Of a stretch of 64,000 nucleotides of DNA, positions 39,374 to 50,203 are shown one piece after another. Positions within the stretch are counted from its first letter, which is position 1. Every line of letters starts with the position of its first letter. The translations under genes and the position numbers were made by a program. The notes under the pieces are model-generated. The model had not been told where the DNA came from. It did not search any database and was given only the letters and a program-made list of their open reading frames with translations. The DNA is taken from contig OW569355.1 of assembly GCA_937625935.1 (NCBI GenBank), forward strand, positions 1 through 64,000. The letters run 5' to 3'. Source of the stretch: Tetramitus jugosus. Lineage: Eukaryota; Heterolobosea; Eutetramitea; Acrasida; Vahlkampfiidae.

Positions 39374-40510
39374 ATGTTCTTCTCACATCAATTCGGCTCC
39401 ACTGGTGCCTCTAACCCTCAAATTGTCTTTCTCAGTTCTCTGACGTCGCCCACTGACCTCTCTCGGAGTTCTTCTTCGAGCAGCAGTGCAGCTCATCATG
39501 GTCACAGCCACCATCATCATTATCACCATTATCTCCACAGTCCTCAAATGATGCCACTCGGTGTAAACACTCGTTCCTCGGATCCTCTGGCGGACATTGA
39601 GTCGCAAATTCTGCGACACCTCTATTTGCAGCACAATGCTTTGTCTACGACGACTGCTGGGTGGAACGAAGATGGTTATGACCCAAGGTCCGCAGCCGCG
39701 GCGTATCTCGCTCATCGGAATTTGACCAGACAAAATCCGCGCAACGTACGGCGGACAAAAGATCATTCGACCTCGCGGAAAATGGTGTCTCAATTACCCA
39801 TTTTCCTATGTGACTCCAATGATCCGTATCAACATCGATTTGGAGATGCGAAGAAGGAGTGCGCCGTCTGTTTGAGTGAGTCAGAGGACGGAGAAACACT
39901 AGTGTTGCTCCCCTGTCAACACTACTTCCATCCTGATTGTATCAAACCATGGTTGAAGGATCATAATAGCTGCCCAACGTGTCGTTTCGAGCTTCCAATG
40001 GCCGATGAAGAACAGGAAGAAGAAAGAGCTGTTCGAATGAACGACCAGTACGGAAGAAAAGCTCTAAAACTGATGTCAGTGTCAAGTGAGATTCAATACC
40101 TGTACAGTGAACTTCAAAAATGGAGTCTGTCTTCCAAGAGATCATTCCCTACAAACTCTCCAACGGGATCATCCAAACTAAAATCTTCTTCGGCTTCGAA
40201 CAGAATTGAAGAACTGCCCAAACGAAGCAACAAAATCATCTCTCTACTGAACGCTAGAGAGAAGAAGCTTCAACAACTGGGACAAAGTTTAATGAAGATT
40301 AAGATACCGGCTCCCACATCCGCCGAAACTGCATCGTCATCGAGTGCGGGAAACAACCAACATGAAGAAAAGGTTTATGCGTGGGATAACCACAGATTAC
40401 GTCAATTGAGAGATCAGTGCTCTGAGCGCATTCAGATGATTCAAGGAATGATTGATTCACTGAGAGAAGCGCAATTATCATCGAAGAAACATTGCTGCAC
40501 AATATGTTAA
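39374..40510 (+). CDS. RING-H2 ubiquitin ligase-like protein
   Basis: 378 aa. The RING-H2 domain is at residues ~155-205: CAVCLSESEDGETLVLLPC, then HYFHPDC, WL and CPTC, giving C3H2C3 spacing for two zinc ions and an E2-binding surface. The N-terminus is Ser/His-rich (HHGHSHHHHYHHY). A coiled-coil-prone C-terminal third (~residues 235-365) follows, and the last residues are KKHCCTIC, which contains a possible prenylation-type CTIC end (inference). Predicted E3 ligase, perhaps membrane-anchored. Substrates unknown. Confidence 0.85.
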   Translation: MFFSHQFGSTGASNPQIVFLSSLTSPTDLSRSSSSSSSAAHHGHSHHHHYHHYLHSPQMMPLGVNTRSSDPLADIESQILRHLYLQHNALSTTTAGWNEDGYDPRSAAAAYLAHRNLTRQNPRNVRRTKDHSTSRKMVSQLPIFLCDSNDPYQHRFGDAKKECAVCLSESEDGETLVLLPCQHYFHPDCIKPWLKDHNSCPTCRFELPMADEEQEEERAVRMNDQYGRKALKLMSVSSEIQYLYSELQKWSLSSKRSFPTNSPTGSSKLKSSSASNRIEELPKRSNKIISLLNAREKKLQQLGQSLMKIKIPAPTSAETASSSSAGNNQHEEKVYAWDNHRLRQLRDQCSERIQMIQGMIDSLREAQLSSKKHCCTIC

Positions 40511-40657
40511 TTGTTTCCCAAGAGAAGTAAATTTTTGAAATCGTATTTATTTATCAACCAACAAATAGTTTGTTCTTTTATTCGAAGAATTAAATAGTTG
40601 TCAGATCCTATCTGAGCACTAAACCATGATTTGTCAGGAATTGAAAATAAATATTTC

Positions 40658-41524
40658 TTAGTTCATCTTGATTACACCTGTCATGACAGTCTGCTTTCCG
40701 AACAACTCAATTGTCAGACGAGACAAGAACAGTGGAATGGAATGATAATTGTTCAGTGATTCGAGCAGATGAGGCTCAATGGCCGACGTATAATCACTCT
40801 CTAGCATTTGAATTCCATCTCCGCTGTTGGAAAAGATGAGATAGTCATCTGGTTTTTCAGCGTATTGACTCCGAATACGGAACGTATCATCCTGCACATC
40901 CACTCTAAACCCAAACAATTTGTAGATACCAGCTCTAAACTTGCTAATTTGTTGCTGGAATGCTTCTTTTAACCGTTGATTCATTTTCTCTGCTCTCTCA
41001 TACTTTTCCTTTAGCTCCAGTGAATCAATGTTGCATGATTCGTTTGCGGCAAGCTCCAATTTTTCAATTCGATCCTTCAGTATGATATTTTCAGCTCTCA
41101 GTACATCGAGTTCATTTGTGCTATGTTTGGCCCGTGCAATTGTCTCTGGATTGATTGTCAGGTGTAAAATCTTGAAATTTTTAGCTTCTTCTTTGGCTTG
41201 TTTCTCTTCTTCTGTTTCCTCTGCTGTCACCTCTATCGTCGTTGACGATTCTTCTGTTCTTGCTCTCTTGTTACTGCTATTCTGTTGGTCCAGACTTGAA
41301 TCTTGTTGCCTGGGCGGCCAAACTGTAGTGTGATTTTTTCTCGTTCCTCTCTTGTGCAATTGCGAAAAGCAATTTTCGCACAACTCATCCCTGCACTGTT
41401 CACAATAGAGTGAGGCAGTGTGATGGGAGCATTCCACACACATTGACGGATGCATATTTTGCTGCTCATTGGTATTCAGCAGTGAAGAAGGTTCTTCCAA
41501 TTGTGAGAGAGGACGCTTGGACAT
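40658..41524 (-). CDS. MAD1: B-box zinc finger fused to Mad1 C-terminal domain
   Basis: 288 aa from ATG 41524. Residues ~28-70 form a B-box-type zinc finger (CVECSHHTASLYCEQC, then CENCFSQLH and a late His). Residues ~115-200 are coiled coil. The LHLTINPETIAR stretch aligns with the Mad2-interaction motif region of animal Mad1 (LHMSLNP). The last ~90 residues match the Mad1 C-terminal RWD-like domain: KFRAGIYKLFGFRVDV, SQYAEKPDDYLIF, then SIPLFLSRLTIELFGKQTV. Mad1 anchors Mad2 at unattached kinetochores. The upstream neighbour on the same strand looks like the Mad1 N-terminus. Confidence 0.82.
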   Translation of the reverse strand: MSKRPLSQLEEPSSLLNTNEQQNMHPSMCVECSHHTASLYCEQCRDELCENCFSQLHKRGTRKNHTTVWPPRQQDSSLDQQNSSNKRARTEESSTTIEVTAEETEEEKQAKEEAKNFKILHLTINPETIARAKHSTNELDVLRAENIILKDRIEKLELAANESCNIDSLELKEKYERAEKMNQRLKEAFQQQISKFRAGIYKLFGFRVDVQDDTFRIRSQYAEKPDDYLIFSNSGDGIQMLESDYTSAIEPHLLESLNNYHSIPLFLSRLTIELFGKQTVMTGVIKMN

Positions 41525-41784
41525 GGTCTTTCTTGAAAATCTCTAGAGTTTCTATTGGGTGGAGGACCAAATAAATAGTATCAGAGGTTGTTGGTTGGTT
41601 CCACTCGTCGACATCCAAGGATTCTTCCAATTGTGGCGATAATTTTCTTGAAGTCACTTTGGCGCCAAAAAAAGAGAGGGAAAAAGTTGGCGTACGGAAA
41701 ATATACAGTCATGGATAATAAATTTATTGGGGTCAGTAGTTATTCAACTGTTGTTCATTCTGTGTGATCGAAACATTCTTGTCA

Positions 41785-43305
41785 CTACTGTTCTTGGTCA
41801 ATCTGGTTCTCTTGTTCGTAAGAAGCGAGGATTCTGCTCTTGCTCTCGTTTTCCTTTTGAAGGGCATAACATCGTACATCCAACTCATGCAATTTCTTTT
41901 TCAAGTCTGTCACTTCGGCTTCCCTGGATTCCAGCTCGGATTTCAAATGTGTCCGAGACCGTTCGTGGTGGGTCGTAGCAAACTTTAGTTCTTCAGTCAA
42001 TTGGTCAATCTTCGCGTTCGAAATGTTTAGTTGTGAGCTTAGAGACTTGATTCTAACAGATATCTCTTCTGCTGTACTGTCACCGAATGCGGTCTTCCAA
42101 AGTGACAGCTCTTGTTCTAGCTTGTTGTAATTGCTCCGTTGTAGAATAAAGTTTGCTTCGACAGCTCGTAACTTGGCGACTTCATTGGTGAGGTCTTTGA
42201 TTCTTTCATCCAATTTGAACTTGTTGCCCAGTCTGTCTTTCAATTCAATATTCTCACGCATCAGCGTTCTTTTTTCTTGCTCCAGTTGATCGATACGCAA
42301 AACCTCCTTTTGCAAATATTCAAATTCTGCTTTCAACTTGGAATCAATGGCTGCACTTTCAGTTTTGGTACCACTCTTGATTTGTTCGAGTTCATTTTTC
42401 AACGCTTCAATCTGAATCGTTTGTTCCTTTTCCTTGTCTTTCATAGTGCTCACAGCTTGATTCAAATCACGCACAATCGAATCTTTGACTCTCATCTCTG
42501 ATCGAAGCTTATCAAATTGCATATTTTGATCGGCTAAAGAACGTTCTAATCGACTCACCCTCTCCTTGTATTCATCCAACTGTTTGTCCAGTGATATTTG
42601 AATCTCAATACTCTCATTCAATCGAATATTGGAAGAATTGAGCAAAAATGATGCGTCATTCACTCTCTCATTATCATTCTCTTCATTCACCTCGAGGTGT
42701 ACATCTTCCATATGACTCATGCTCTGTTGTTTTTGTTGTTTTTCTCTGATCTCTGCCAACTTTTGACTCAATTTCTCATACTTTACTCTCCATTCCTCAT
42801 TCTTTTGTCTTTCCAAATCATACTTGATTTGAAATTCTTGTGTCAATGCTCTCTCACGCTGCAAATTCAATTGCAAATGATCACTCTGACGTCTAATGCG
42901 GTACACTTGTTCATCCTTTGCCTCTAGATACTCTATTGTCTTGATCTCTGATAATTTTCTTTTTTTGCCAGAGTGCAGCAACAATCGTTCTTCATTCGTG
43001 TCATTTCCATTCTCATTTTCTTCATCATCACGATCACCATCAAACAGAGTCAAGTGATGGTGACGAGTGGGTCGATCATATCGTTCTTCAAAATCCTTGT
43101 GTTCTTCTTGTTGATCGTCGTCATCATCTTCATCTTCATCTTCTTCCTCATCACTTGTTGTTTCTTCATCGTCATTGTCGTCAATCAGGTTTCCATCTTG
43201 TTCAATGTCAGAATCCGTTTGTTCTTCACTGTTGTTGTCGTTGTCATCGTCACTGGATGTCATGACCATGTGCAATGGCTCATTGTCATCATCATTGAAG
43301 CTCAT
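41785..43305 (-). CDS. Long coiled-coil protein, probable Mad1 N-terminal part
   Basis: 506 aa from ATG 43305 (the frame extends to a TTG at 43326). The first ~90 residues are acidic low complexity (DDDNDNNSEE, EEDEDEDDDDD), then continuous coiled coil to the stop. The end, YALQKENESKSRILASYEQE, resembles the segment before the Mad2-binding region in animal Mad1 (RAILGSYDSE-like). The gene is followed directly on the same strand by the Mad1-C gene, and AATAAA occurs ~50 bp after the stop, which argues for separate transcripts. An unseen intron joining the two cannot be excluded. Confidence 0.65.
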   Translation of the reverse strand: MSFNDDDNEPLHMVMTSSDDDNDNNSEEQTDSDIEQDGNLIDDNDDEETTSDEEEDEDEDDDDDQQEEHKDFEERYDRPTRHHHLTLFDGDRDDEENENGNDTNEERLLLHSGKKRKLSEIKTIEYLEAKDEQVYRIRRQSDHLQLNLQRERALTQEFQIKYDLERQKNEEWRVKYEKLSQKLAEIREKQQKQQSMSHMEDVHLEVNEENDNERVNDASFLLNSSNIRLNESIEIQISLDKQLDEYKERVSRLERSLADQNMQFDKLRSEMRVKDSIVRDLNQAVSTMKDKEKEQTIQIEALKNELEQIKSGTKTESAAIDSKLKAEFEYLQKEVLRIDQLEQEKRTLMRENIELKDRLGNKFKLDERIKDLTNEVAKLRAVEANFILQRSNYNKLEQELSLWKTAFGDSTAEEISVRIKSLSSQLNISNAKIDQLTEELKFATTHHERSRTHLKSELESREAEVTDLKKKLHELDVRCYALQKENESKSRILASYEQENQIDQEQ

Positions 43306-43373
43306 GGTTGTGTTTTTCGTTGTCAATTTTCCGAATTTCGTGAAATCACTTTCTCAGACGATTTTTGGCTGTT

Positions 43374-43482
43374 AAAAAAAAGAACTGGAAACAGATTAAC
43401 TGCAGCAGAAATCAACGAGAAAGTGCCCCGATTTAAGTTTGTTATTGGATCTCTGATGCAATCTGTTTCCAGTTCTTTTTTT
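43374..43482. repeat. Inverted repeat, 23-bp arms
   Basis: Positions 43374-43397 (A-rich, then GAACTGGAAACAGATT) are the reverse complement of 43460-43482, leaving a ~60-bp spacer. The arms look perfect. It lies 70 bp upstream of the coiled-coil gene. Could be a small hairpin-forming transposon remnant. Confidence 0.75.
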
Positions 43483-45129
43483 CACCGGCCGGACGGCTTG
43501 AGAAAAAACCCCAATAACATCCCTCCTGAGAAGATATCAAAAAAACTTCAACTGAGCTATGTTCAAAGGAGAGGAGGATATCTATTAACCAGGATAACAA
43601 CATGAAAGATCATACGTCCTCAACAAATTCTCAATGCGGAAAAAGAGAATTTTTTGTTCAATTCTTAGACATCCTCCATTCTATGTCAATCAAAAAATTT
43701 TAGAATTGACTTCAAAGAAAAAACGGAACAAGGGGCTAAAAATTTCAAAGGTTTAAAGGGCTAACCCTGCCCAAAATTCTCGTTCGAGATGCATAGAAGA
43801 ATAACCTTCAACAAGTAACACTACCAGAAGACTAAGGACATCTCATGCAACTCAGAGGTACACAGACTGATTCTATAGTGGCGTTAAAGATATCAAAGAA
43901 GAGAAAAATGACTCAGCTAAAGCATATGAAATATCGCCAGACCTGATAACTTTGATAATTTGTAATTTCTCCTCTTTTTATACTATCCATTTTACTTCTC
44001 AACATTTATTTTCGCATAGTTTTTGTTGTAAATTCAAAACGTACGTGAATCAGTACTTTAATATTTCAACGAACTCCCACCAGCGAAAATAATTCTAAAG
44101 AAAAAAGCTCATTTTTACTGTTAACTATGCAAAAATATTTTAATACTGCTTTATCGCATATCTACTGGTAAATCAAAACCGAACCAGTCCAAAATAATCA
44201 ACTCGGCAAATTGATCGGTTTTTTTCGATCAACGGCTGATGTGCGATCGACCATATGAGTGCGATGAACAAACCATGTGTTGTAATCTACATTCAGACTA
44301 TGGGGCTCAGTTTTTTTGTGTGAAGGAAAACAATTAAGGAATTCCGTTAGTCGATAATTCGAGGTTTTAAAAAATTGATGACTATAGTGGTATGTATTAC
44401 TCGGTATGTTGCTGCAAAGACAACACGTTGGGTCATGAAGGTATTGGTAGTGATCTTCATTGGAAAAAATTTGACCTTGCATTCAAATTCTGATCTTGGA
44501 AATCCAAAAAAACTGATTTTTTAGACATAATCGGAATTAACAGCTGTTGTTGATAAGGAAGACGATTGGATATCAATAAGTAGATATTGAAACGAAGATT
44601 TCTGTGTTAGATGCCGCGACTCTTGTTCTGCTTCTTATCACCTAGGATAGACTCGAAAAGTGAAAGGAAGGGGAAGTGGATGTGGTGTGAGGTATTGAGA
44701 TGGTTGGGTGGGTGACAGTGGATTGTTTCTGTGGAAAAAATTTTTATTCTAACTAATATGCATATTTTTCATGGGATCCGTTATAAAAAAAATCGACTGT
44801 CTCCATGCAGATGGCGATCGGCTGTTCTTCCTCTTTTTTGGCATGATATAACTGTACTTCATGCCTTCGTGCATGCATATCATTCATAGATTTTTTAAAT
44901 CGAAACTTTTGGGAAGTTCAATTTCGATGTGGTGCGTCTTGCATTCGTCTCTTCTTTTGATAAAACGCAGCCCCTCAACCTTTGTTAGTCACCCAATGGC
45001 CATCTTCGCAATATCCGTGGAGGGAAACGGGATCAAATTCAGATCAATCACGACAAAAAAACTTTTTTTTGAAGATTTTGACATACTGTTTAATGGGAGT
45101 TTGTGCGCCATTCATAATAGAAGAAATTG
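43483..45129. other. AT-rich gene-poor region
   Basis: About 1.65 kb with no recognised gene. Short ORFs at 44198-44482 (-) and 44861-45145 (+) have no family match. Some minus-strand stretches near 44.9-45.1 kb read like broken coding sequence. Confidence 0.45.
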
Positions 45130-45606
45130 TCACTCCATCACCTGATACAGCAAGTGGGCTGGTATTTCTTTCTTGGACTGCAATTGCAGTGATTCCATGT
45201 TCATCTTACTTGGTGTTCCTCCCAGTGTCACGCCTGAGTCTTGATCTTCTTCAGTAGTGACATCATCAGTGTCTGAGCACAACCTGGTTCTCTTTGTCCT
45301 TTCTTCACGAGCCTTGTCTTGAATGGCTCTACTCTGAGAGATTACTTCAAAGAATCGATCCCTCGTTCCTTTGTCAGAGCTTCTTGATCCTCTTTTCTTC
45401 AAGAATTTCATCATCCTCGTTGTCACTCTTTGTTTTCTGAGTGCCCTTCTTACAATAGCGATAAACAGCACTTCCAATTTGCTCAGCAGATATTTTCCAA
45501 TGTGGATTGGCCTTGGACATGAGATCACAGATTCGCGCGTCAGTTTCAGACGGTTGATTCTTCTTGTGAATACCCCAAGAGATCTTTAATTCTTCAATAA
45601 GGTCGT
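45130..45606 (-). pseudogene. Decayed ORF of unknown family
   Basis: The minus strand reads DDLIEELKISWGIHKKNQPS through SAEQIGSAVYRYCKKGTQK in one frame down to a TGA near 45385. It then appears to continue in another frame (DKGTRDRFFEVISQSRAIQD ... IPAHLLYQVME) to a stop at 45130. A frameshift or a missed intron would explain it. The lysine-rich content and neighbouring repeats suggest a transposon-related relic. No function assigned. Confidence 0.35.
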
Positions 45607-45691
45607 CATACTACTTATCAGTTTCTGAAACACTAGGAGAAGTTGTTGAATAGGTATTATCTTCGACCCAAAGTCGTACAATTATTTTTCC

Positions 45692-45870
45692 TCAATTTCT
45701 AAAAATTGATTTTTAGAAGATACTGGTAAGTATTTACTGGAGTCGAAACAAATTATGGTGTCCTGTCTGTAGACAAATCAACATTTGTAACAGATCAATT
45801 TTGGATTAGCATAGCACGAGGGATAATCTCAAATCAATTCAAGAACTCCTAAATGATGATCCAACACTCC
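45692..45870. repeat. Dispersed repeat, copy 2
   Basis: Matches 3345-3524 in the same orientation, including the terminal A/T palindrome and the GATCCAACACTCC end. Confidence 0.8.
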
Positions 45871-46020
45871 ATAGGTGTTCTCCTAGCATCCGAACTCAAC
45901 ATCTTACCAAATTGAACAGGTCACACTGTTTCATGTTAATAAACATTGTTCGTAATCTGCACCAAAGAATGTGTTCAACATATTATGAGTATGAATGAAC
46001 AAGCATGTTGTTATGGCGCT

Positions 46021-46034
46021 GGCTGGAGTGCAGC
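46021..46034. other. LINE target-site copy 1 (GGCTGGAGTGCAGC)
   Basis: Flanks the poly(A) end of element a. The same 12-15 bp recurs at 46485-46497, 53908-53922 and 61254-61268, each time at an element boundary. Confidence 0.9.
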
Positions 46035-46484
46035 TTTTTTTTTTCCATACAACAGTTGTTGCCACTTTATTCTATACCCTACCGTGAGTCATGATTCCGC
46101 TCGGCACCGTTAGGTGACGAGCAGTGTTTCACTCATCTGCGCGACAGAGTTGATATATATCTTGTATAGTGCCTTGATGCACGACCTTTTGATTGAATCA
46201 ATGATTCTCCTTATCTTTTTCTCTGCTTCAACTCTCTTCTTACCAGAGAGCTTCATTTCGTCCAGGAGTTCATCCTTGAAGTCTCCTTCCTTTCCCATCA
46301 GTCCCTCCAGTGTTCCTTCCGGTGTTCGATTTACATTTCGTGGTTGTATCTTTCCACTCTCGTACAAAACATCCTCGAACCATATAGGGGCCTTGACAGA
46401 GTCCGGCAGACTCAACTTGTCCAGCTTCACCTTCAGCTCTTCAACCAACTTTCTTCTTGCAATTCTTGCGAGTTCGCACTCCAC
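46035..46484 (-). mobile_element. LINE copy a, 5'-truncated
   Basis: 450-bp 3' end of the F family on the minus strand: poly(A) (T run from 46035), 3' UTR with AATAAA and a hairpin at 46099-46122, and the C-terminal ORF2 codons from 46484 to the stop at 46110 (ELARIARRKLVEELKVKLDK through SETLLVT). It is nearly identical to 53923-54380. The flanking duplication is GGCTGGAGTGCA at 46021-46032 and 46486-46497. It is truncated just after the zinc knuckle. Confidence 0.9.
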
Positions 46485-46497
46485 GGGCTGGAGTGCA
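46485..46497. other. LINE target-site copy 2
   Basis: GGGCTGGAGTGCA between the 5' end of element a and the poly(A) of element b; serves as duplication for both. Confidence 0.88.
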
Positions 46498-47285
46498 TTT
46501 TTTTTTTTTCCATACAACATGAGTTGCCTCTTTATTCATTTCACCTTGTTACTGGGAGTGATGCTGCTCTGCACCGGCACGGTGCAGAGTGCTAGGTCAC
46601 TCCCTTGCCCTGTCAAGTCCATGGGGACTGGTAGTTGTTGTGTTGCTCTGCGCCGGCACGGTGCAGAGCATCGTTTCCCTCCACCTCTCCTTAGACCTAA
46701 TGAACAGTTTGTGCAGCTCCTTAACATGCTCTCTCTTGGTGCAGTCGATTACACTCGCAGCCCTTTTTTCTGCGATCTTCTTTTTGCATCCCGTCTTGAT
46801 GAGAGCATTGAGAATGTCCTCCCTTGTCTCTCCTTCCTTCCCCATCAGACCAGCCAAAATATCATGTGAAGACATGGCAGCATTTCTTTTGATCAAGCTA
46901 CCATTACAGTACAAGTAACTGTCGAACCAGACTTCCACCTTTGTGTCTTTTGGCAGCCTTAATTTGTTGAGTCTATCGCTCAATGACATACATATTCTCT
47001 TTCTGACCTCTTGTGCGGATGAACACTCAACTAGGAGATGAATGATTGTATCATCCTCTTCTCCACAACAAGTACACGTCGTGCCACGAAAACCACCATA
47101 TAAACTCTGCATCACTGAAAGAGTATGCAAGGTGCTGATGGTAAAACCAAAGTTCTCTTCTGTCGAGGCCAAAGGGACACTTCAGAAATGTATTCCACCC
47201 ACTCCACTTTGTGAGTTCTGCATCAAGCCACCACGTACTGTTTCTCAAGACCTCCTTCTCTCTTTTATGTCGATGCAAGTTAGAC
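46498..47285 (-). mobile_element. LINE copy b, 5'-truncated
   Basis: 3' part of a third LINE lineage on the minus strand. Poly(A) is at 46498-46510, and two GC-rich hairpins with GCA loops lie at 46567-46589 and 46645-46669. An ORF2 C-terminal fragment contains FLKCPFGLDRRELWFYHQ (47051-47278 frame) and, after a frameshift near 47150, a CCHC knuckle (CTCCGEEDDTIIHLLVEC). Its 5' portion is cut by element D at 47286; a few more bases of b lie beyond D and C' (around 53895-53907). The target copies on either side are 46485-46497 and 53908-53922. Confidence 0.85.
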
Positions 47286-49121
47286 TTTTTTTTTTTTTTT
47301 TTAATACAACCAATGGTTGCGCTGTTTATTCGTTGTTGATTCTCTTTACATGACGTAACTGTTTCGTTTATGACGGCAGAATGCCGTCACTGTTGCATTG
47401 TTTGTTGCTGGTGCTCGCAGAGCATCAGCAACCAGCCATCTCCTTGGAGCTTGTGAAGAGGCGAAGCATCACGTCAATACATCTCCTCTTAGTATTATCC
47501 ACGAACTGTTTCGCTTTCTTCTTGGCGATATCCTTCTTAATTCCATTTTTTTTGAGCCCTTTGGCAACTTGTTTCGCTGCTTGCGATTCCACACCTAACA
47601 TACCTAACATATATTGTTTCCCAGTCTTCCTTTGCTCGTTAGTTGTGCGCCTACCGTTGCACCACTGTTGGTTATCAAACCATATGTCCACACATTGTGA
47701 CTTATGCAGTCCCATTGAGCTCAGCTTCGCAGCAACCTCCTTTGCGAGCAAAATTCTGGCCATCCTTCGGGCATGACGTATCCATATCCTCCACATTATA
47801 GAGGTTCTTCACCACAGCCTTTGTGTGAAGTGTGTGACTTTTAACTTAGGCCACGAACCATTCCAGCTGTCTGCTCACCCTAAAAGGACACCTCATGAAT
47901 GAAAAGTCGGTAACACCTCCCAAACACTCTTTTTGAATCCACCAAATCTTCTCCGTCCCTATTAAATCTCTGTACTGTCTAGTAAATATATTCCAGATCT
48001 GTTTTTTTCCGTAACTTCAAAGTTATCCCTGCACATAAGTATCGGCGGAGCTGCGCCCCTGTGCTCGTGCGTTTCATTGCACTGCAATATTTCTAGATCC
48101 AAGAGAATGTTCTTGTATCGCAGTGCGCTGATTCCGAAGTTGCCATGAACTTTGACTAGCTCACTGTGCTTAATCCACATACCTTCTCTAGTCAGCTCTT
48201 TCCTCAGGCTGATACCCATCTTGAAGAACTTCTTGGCCACATCATTTGGTTGAAACAAAGAGAGGTTGCAACTCAAACAATTGACTTCATCACCAAATGC
48301 AATTGTCAAGTAGTTGTTGTGCATCCGCTCCGCACACCATTTGAGGTAAGTATGCTTGACCACCTCCAACCTATTGATGGACTGAAAGACATTCTCCCTT
48401 TGGAATGTTTGTTGAAGCTTGATCTCCTCAAGCGAGTCCAACATAAGTTTGTGAGCTTCGGTGTCACTCTTTCCTCTCATCATATCCTTGATGAACCAGG
48501 CGGTTCTCACAAGAATTGACTGCTCGATTTTGCGCAGACCAAATCCACCATTTTCACTTGTGATCTGCAACAAATCAGACGGGTACCGCTTCATTGCAAC
48601 AGAACCTTGTTTGATGAGCGCTTTTCCCATCTGGTTAACCTTCATGATCCATCCTTTTGTCCAATGCGTAAATTCACACGCGTAGAGGAACACTGGATGG
48701 ATGCATGTGTTGACGATTCTTGCCACTTGCCTCGGAGTGAGTTTCATGATTCTCAAACGATTGATCACCCTTTTAACCTTTTCTTGCGCCTGCTCCTTTT
48801 GTTTGGTTGTACAGCCATTCAAGTTAGTGAAGAGTCCCAGCGCTCTGAATGTCTTTTCACTGCCATTTGCTCGCACAACAACATTGTTGACCACTATGCT
48901 GTGCTCAGACCTATTCCTACCCATCTTCCGGACATAGAGTTCCAGTTTGTTTGGGTGCATGACCATTGTTTACAGTCCTCTCAATGTCCTCCCTGTTGTT
49001 TGACATTAGGTTGCAGTCATCCACGTACGCAACATTCCAAATGTCCTGCGACATTGCTTCGTATCCCTTAGCAAAACGTGCAGTGTACATTAACACCGTT
49101 TGGTGAACAAGCACATATGTC

Positions 49122-49347
49122 GTAGGAGACAATGAGTCACCTTGTCTCGTGCCTTTCCCAATTGGGAAGCGCCTTGACAGCTTTCCTGTCATGACTCTGG
49201 CCCAGTTGTCGGTTACCATGTCGTGCACCAAGTTGACAACATGTTATGGGAAACCAAAGAAGGAGTACACCTCCTTAATGGCGTTATGGGGCACCGAATC
49301 GAAGGCCTTTGCGATATCAGTCAGTAGGATGTACAATTGATCATCAT
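49122..49347. repeat. RT segment, source of inverted copy
   Basis: 226 bp of the RT core (from TDIAKAFDS to GTRQGDSLSP) whose exact reverse complement occurs at 49978-50203. Confidence 0.92.
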
Positions 49348-49977
49348 TCCTGTTAGCATGATCAATGACCCCTCTCATGATTGACAGCTTTTCTCTGATG
49401 TCCCTCAATTTACGGCCGACTCCCTGTGTGTTTGTGAACAGCGATGCTGCCTCTGCAGCTTTCGACACACGAGCGTTGAGCAGCCGTGTGAAGAGTTTTG
49501 ACAAAGCACTCAACAGACAGATAGGCCTGTAATTCGCTATGTCTTGTGCACTGCCTTTCTTGTAGGCAGGAACAATAGTGCACTCTTTCCACATCACAGG
49601 AAATGATCCACGTTTCAGAACGTTGTTGAAGACTCCTGCCAAAATATCGGCAAACTCCCAGTTGTAGTCCCTGTTTTCCCCCTTCGGCAGTTTCAACATC
49701 TCGTTGTGGATACCATCTGGCCCAGGACACTTTCTGTTCCTTAGCCATTTGATAGCATCACGGACCTCTTCCGTAGTGATGTCAGTGAACTCCTTGCTTA
49801 TCGCACCCTGTGCACAGGGAGCGCTAATATGTTTGAGGTAAGACATGTCCGCGGTCTGCTTCGAAAATGCATCCTCGAAGTAGCAAGCGGACGCTTCCCC
49901 TACTCTCTCCCTATCACTGTGGACCATACCACCGACCTGAACTGTGCTGAGCCTGACTCGATTGGCTTTCTTTGCCG

Positions 49978-50203
49978 ATGATGATCAATTGTACATCCTA
50001 CTGACTGATATCGCAAAGGCCTTCGATTCGGTGCCCCATAACGCCATTAAGGAGGTGTACTCCTTCTTTGGTTTCCCATAACATGTTGTCAACTTGGTGC
50101 ACGACATGGTAACCGACAACTGGGCCAGAGTCATGACAGGAAAGCTGTCAAGGCGCTTCCCAATTGGGAAAGGCACGAGACAAGGTGACTCATTGTCTCC
50201 TAC
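49978..50203. repeat. Inverted copy of RT segment inserted in ORF2
   Basis: Identical by eye to the reverse complement of 49122-49347, including its TAA stop. It sits between ORF2 codons encoding NPTRFFSG and SAKKANRVRLSTV, which would otherwise be contiguous. Confidence 0.92.

Noticed and set aside
41466-41657. Minus-strand ORF at 41466-41657 (SRKLSPQLEES) as a separate gene or a Mad1 joining exon
   Set aside because: It starts at GTG, overlaps the 5' end of the Mad1-C gene in another frame and has no recognisable domain; only a short resemblance to that gene's N-terminus.
43001-43605. Plus-strand ORF at 42973-43605
   Set aside because: Mostly the antisense of the acidic low-complexity N-terminus of the coiled-coil gene.
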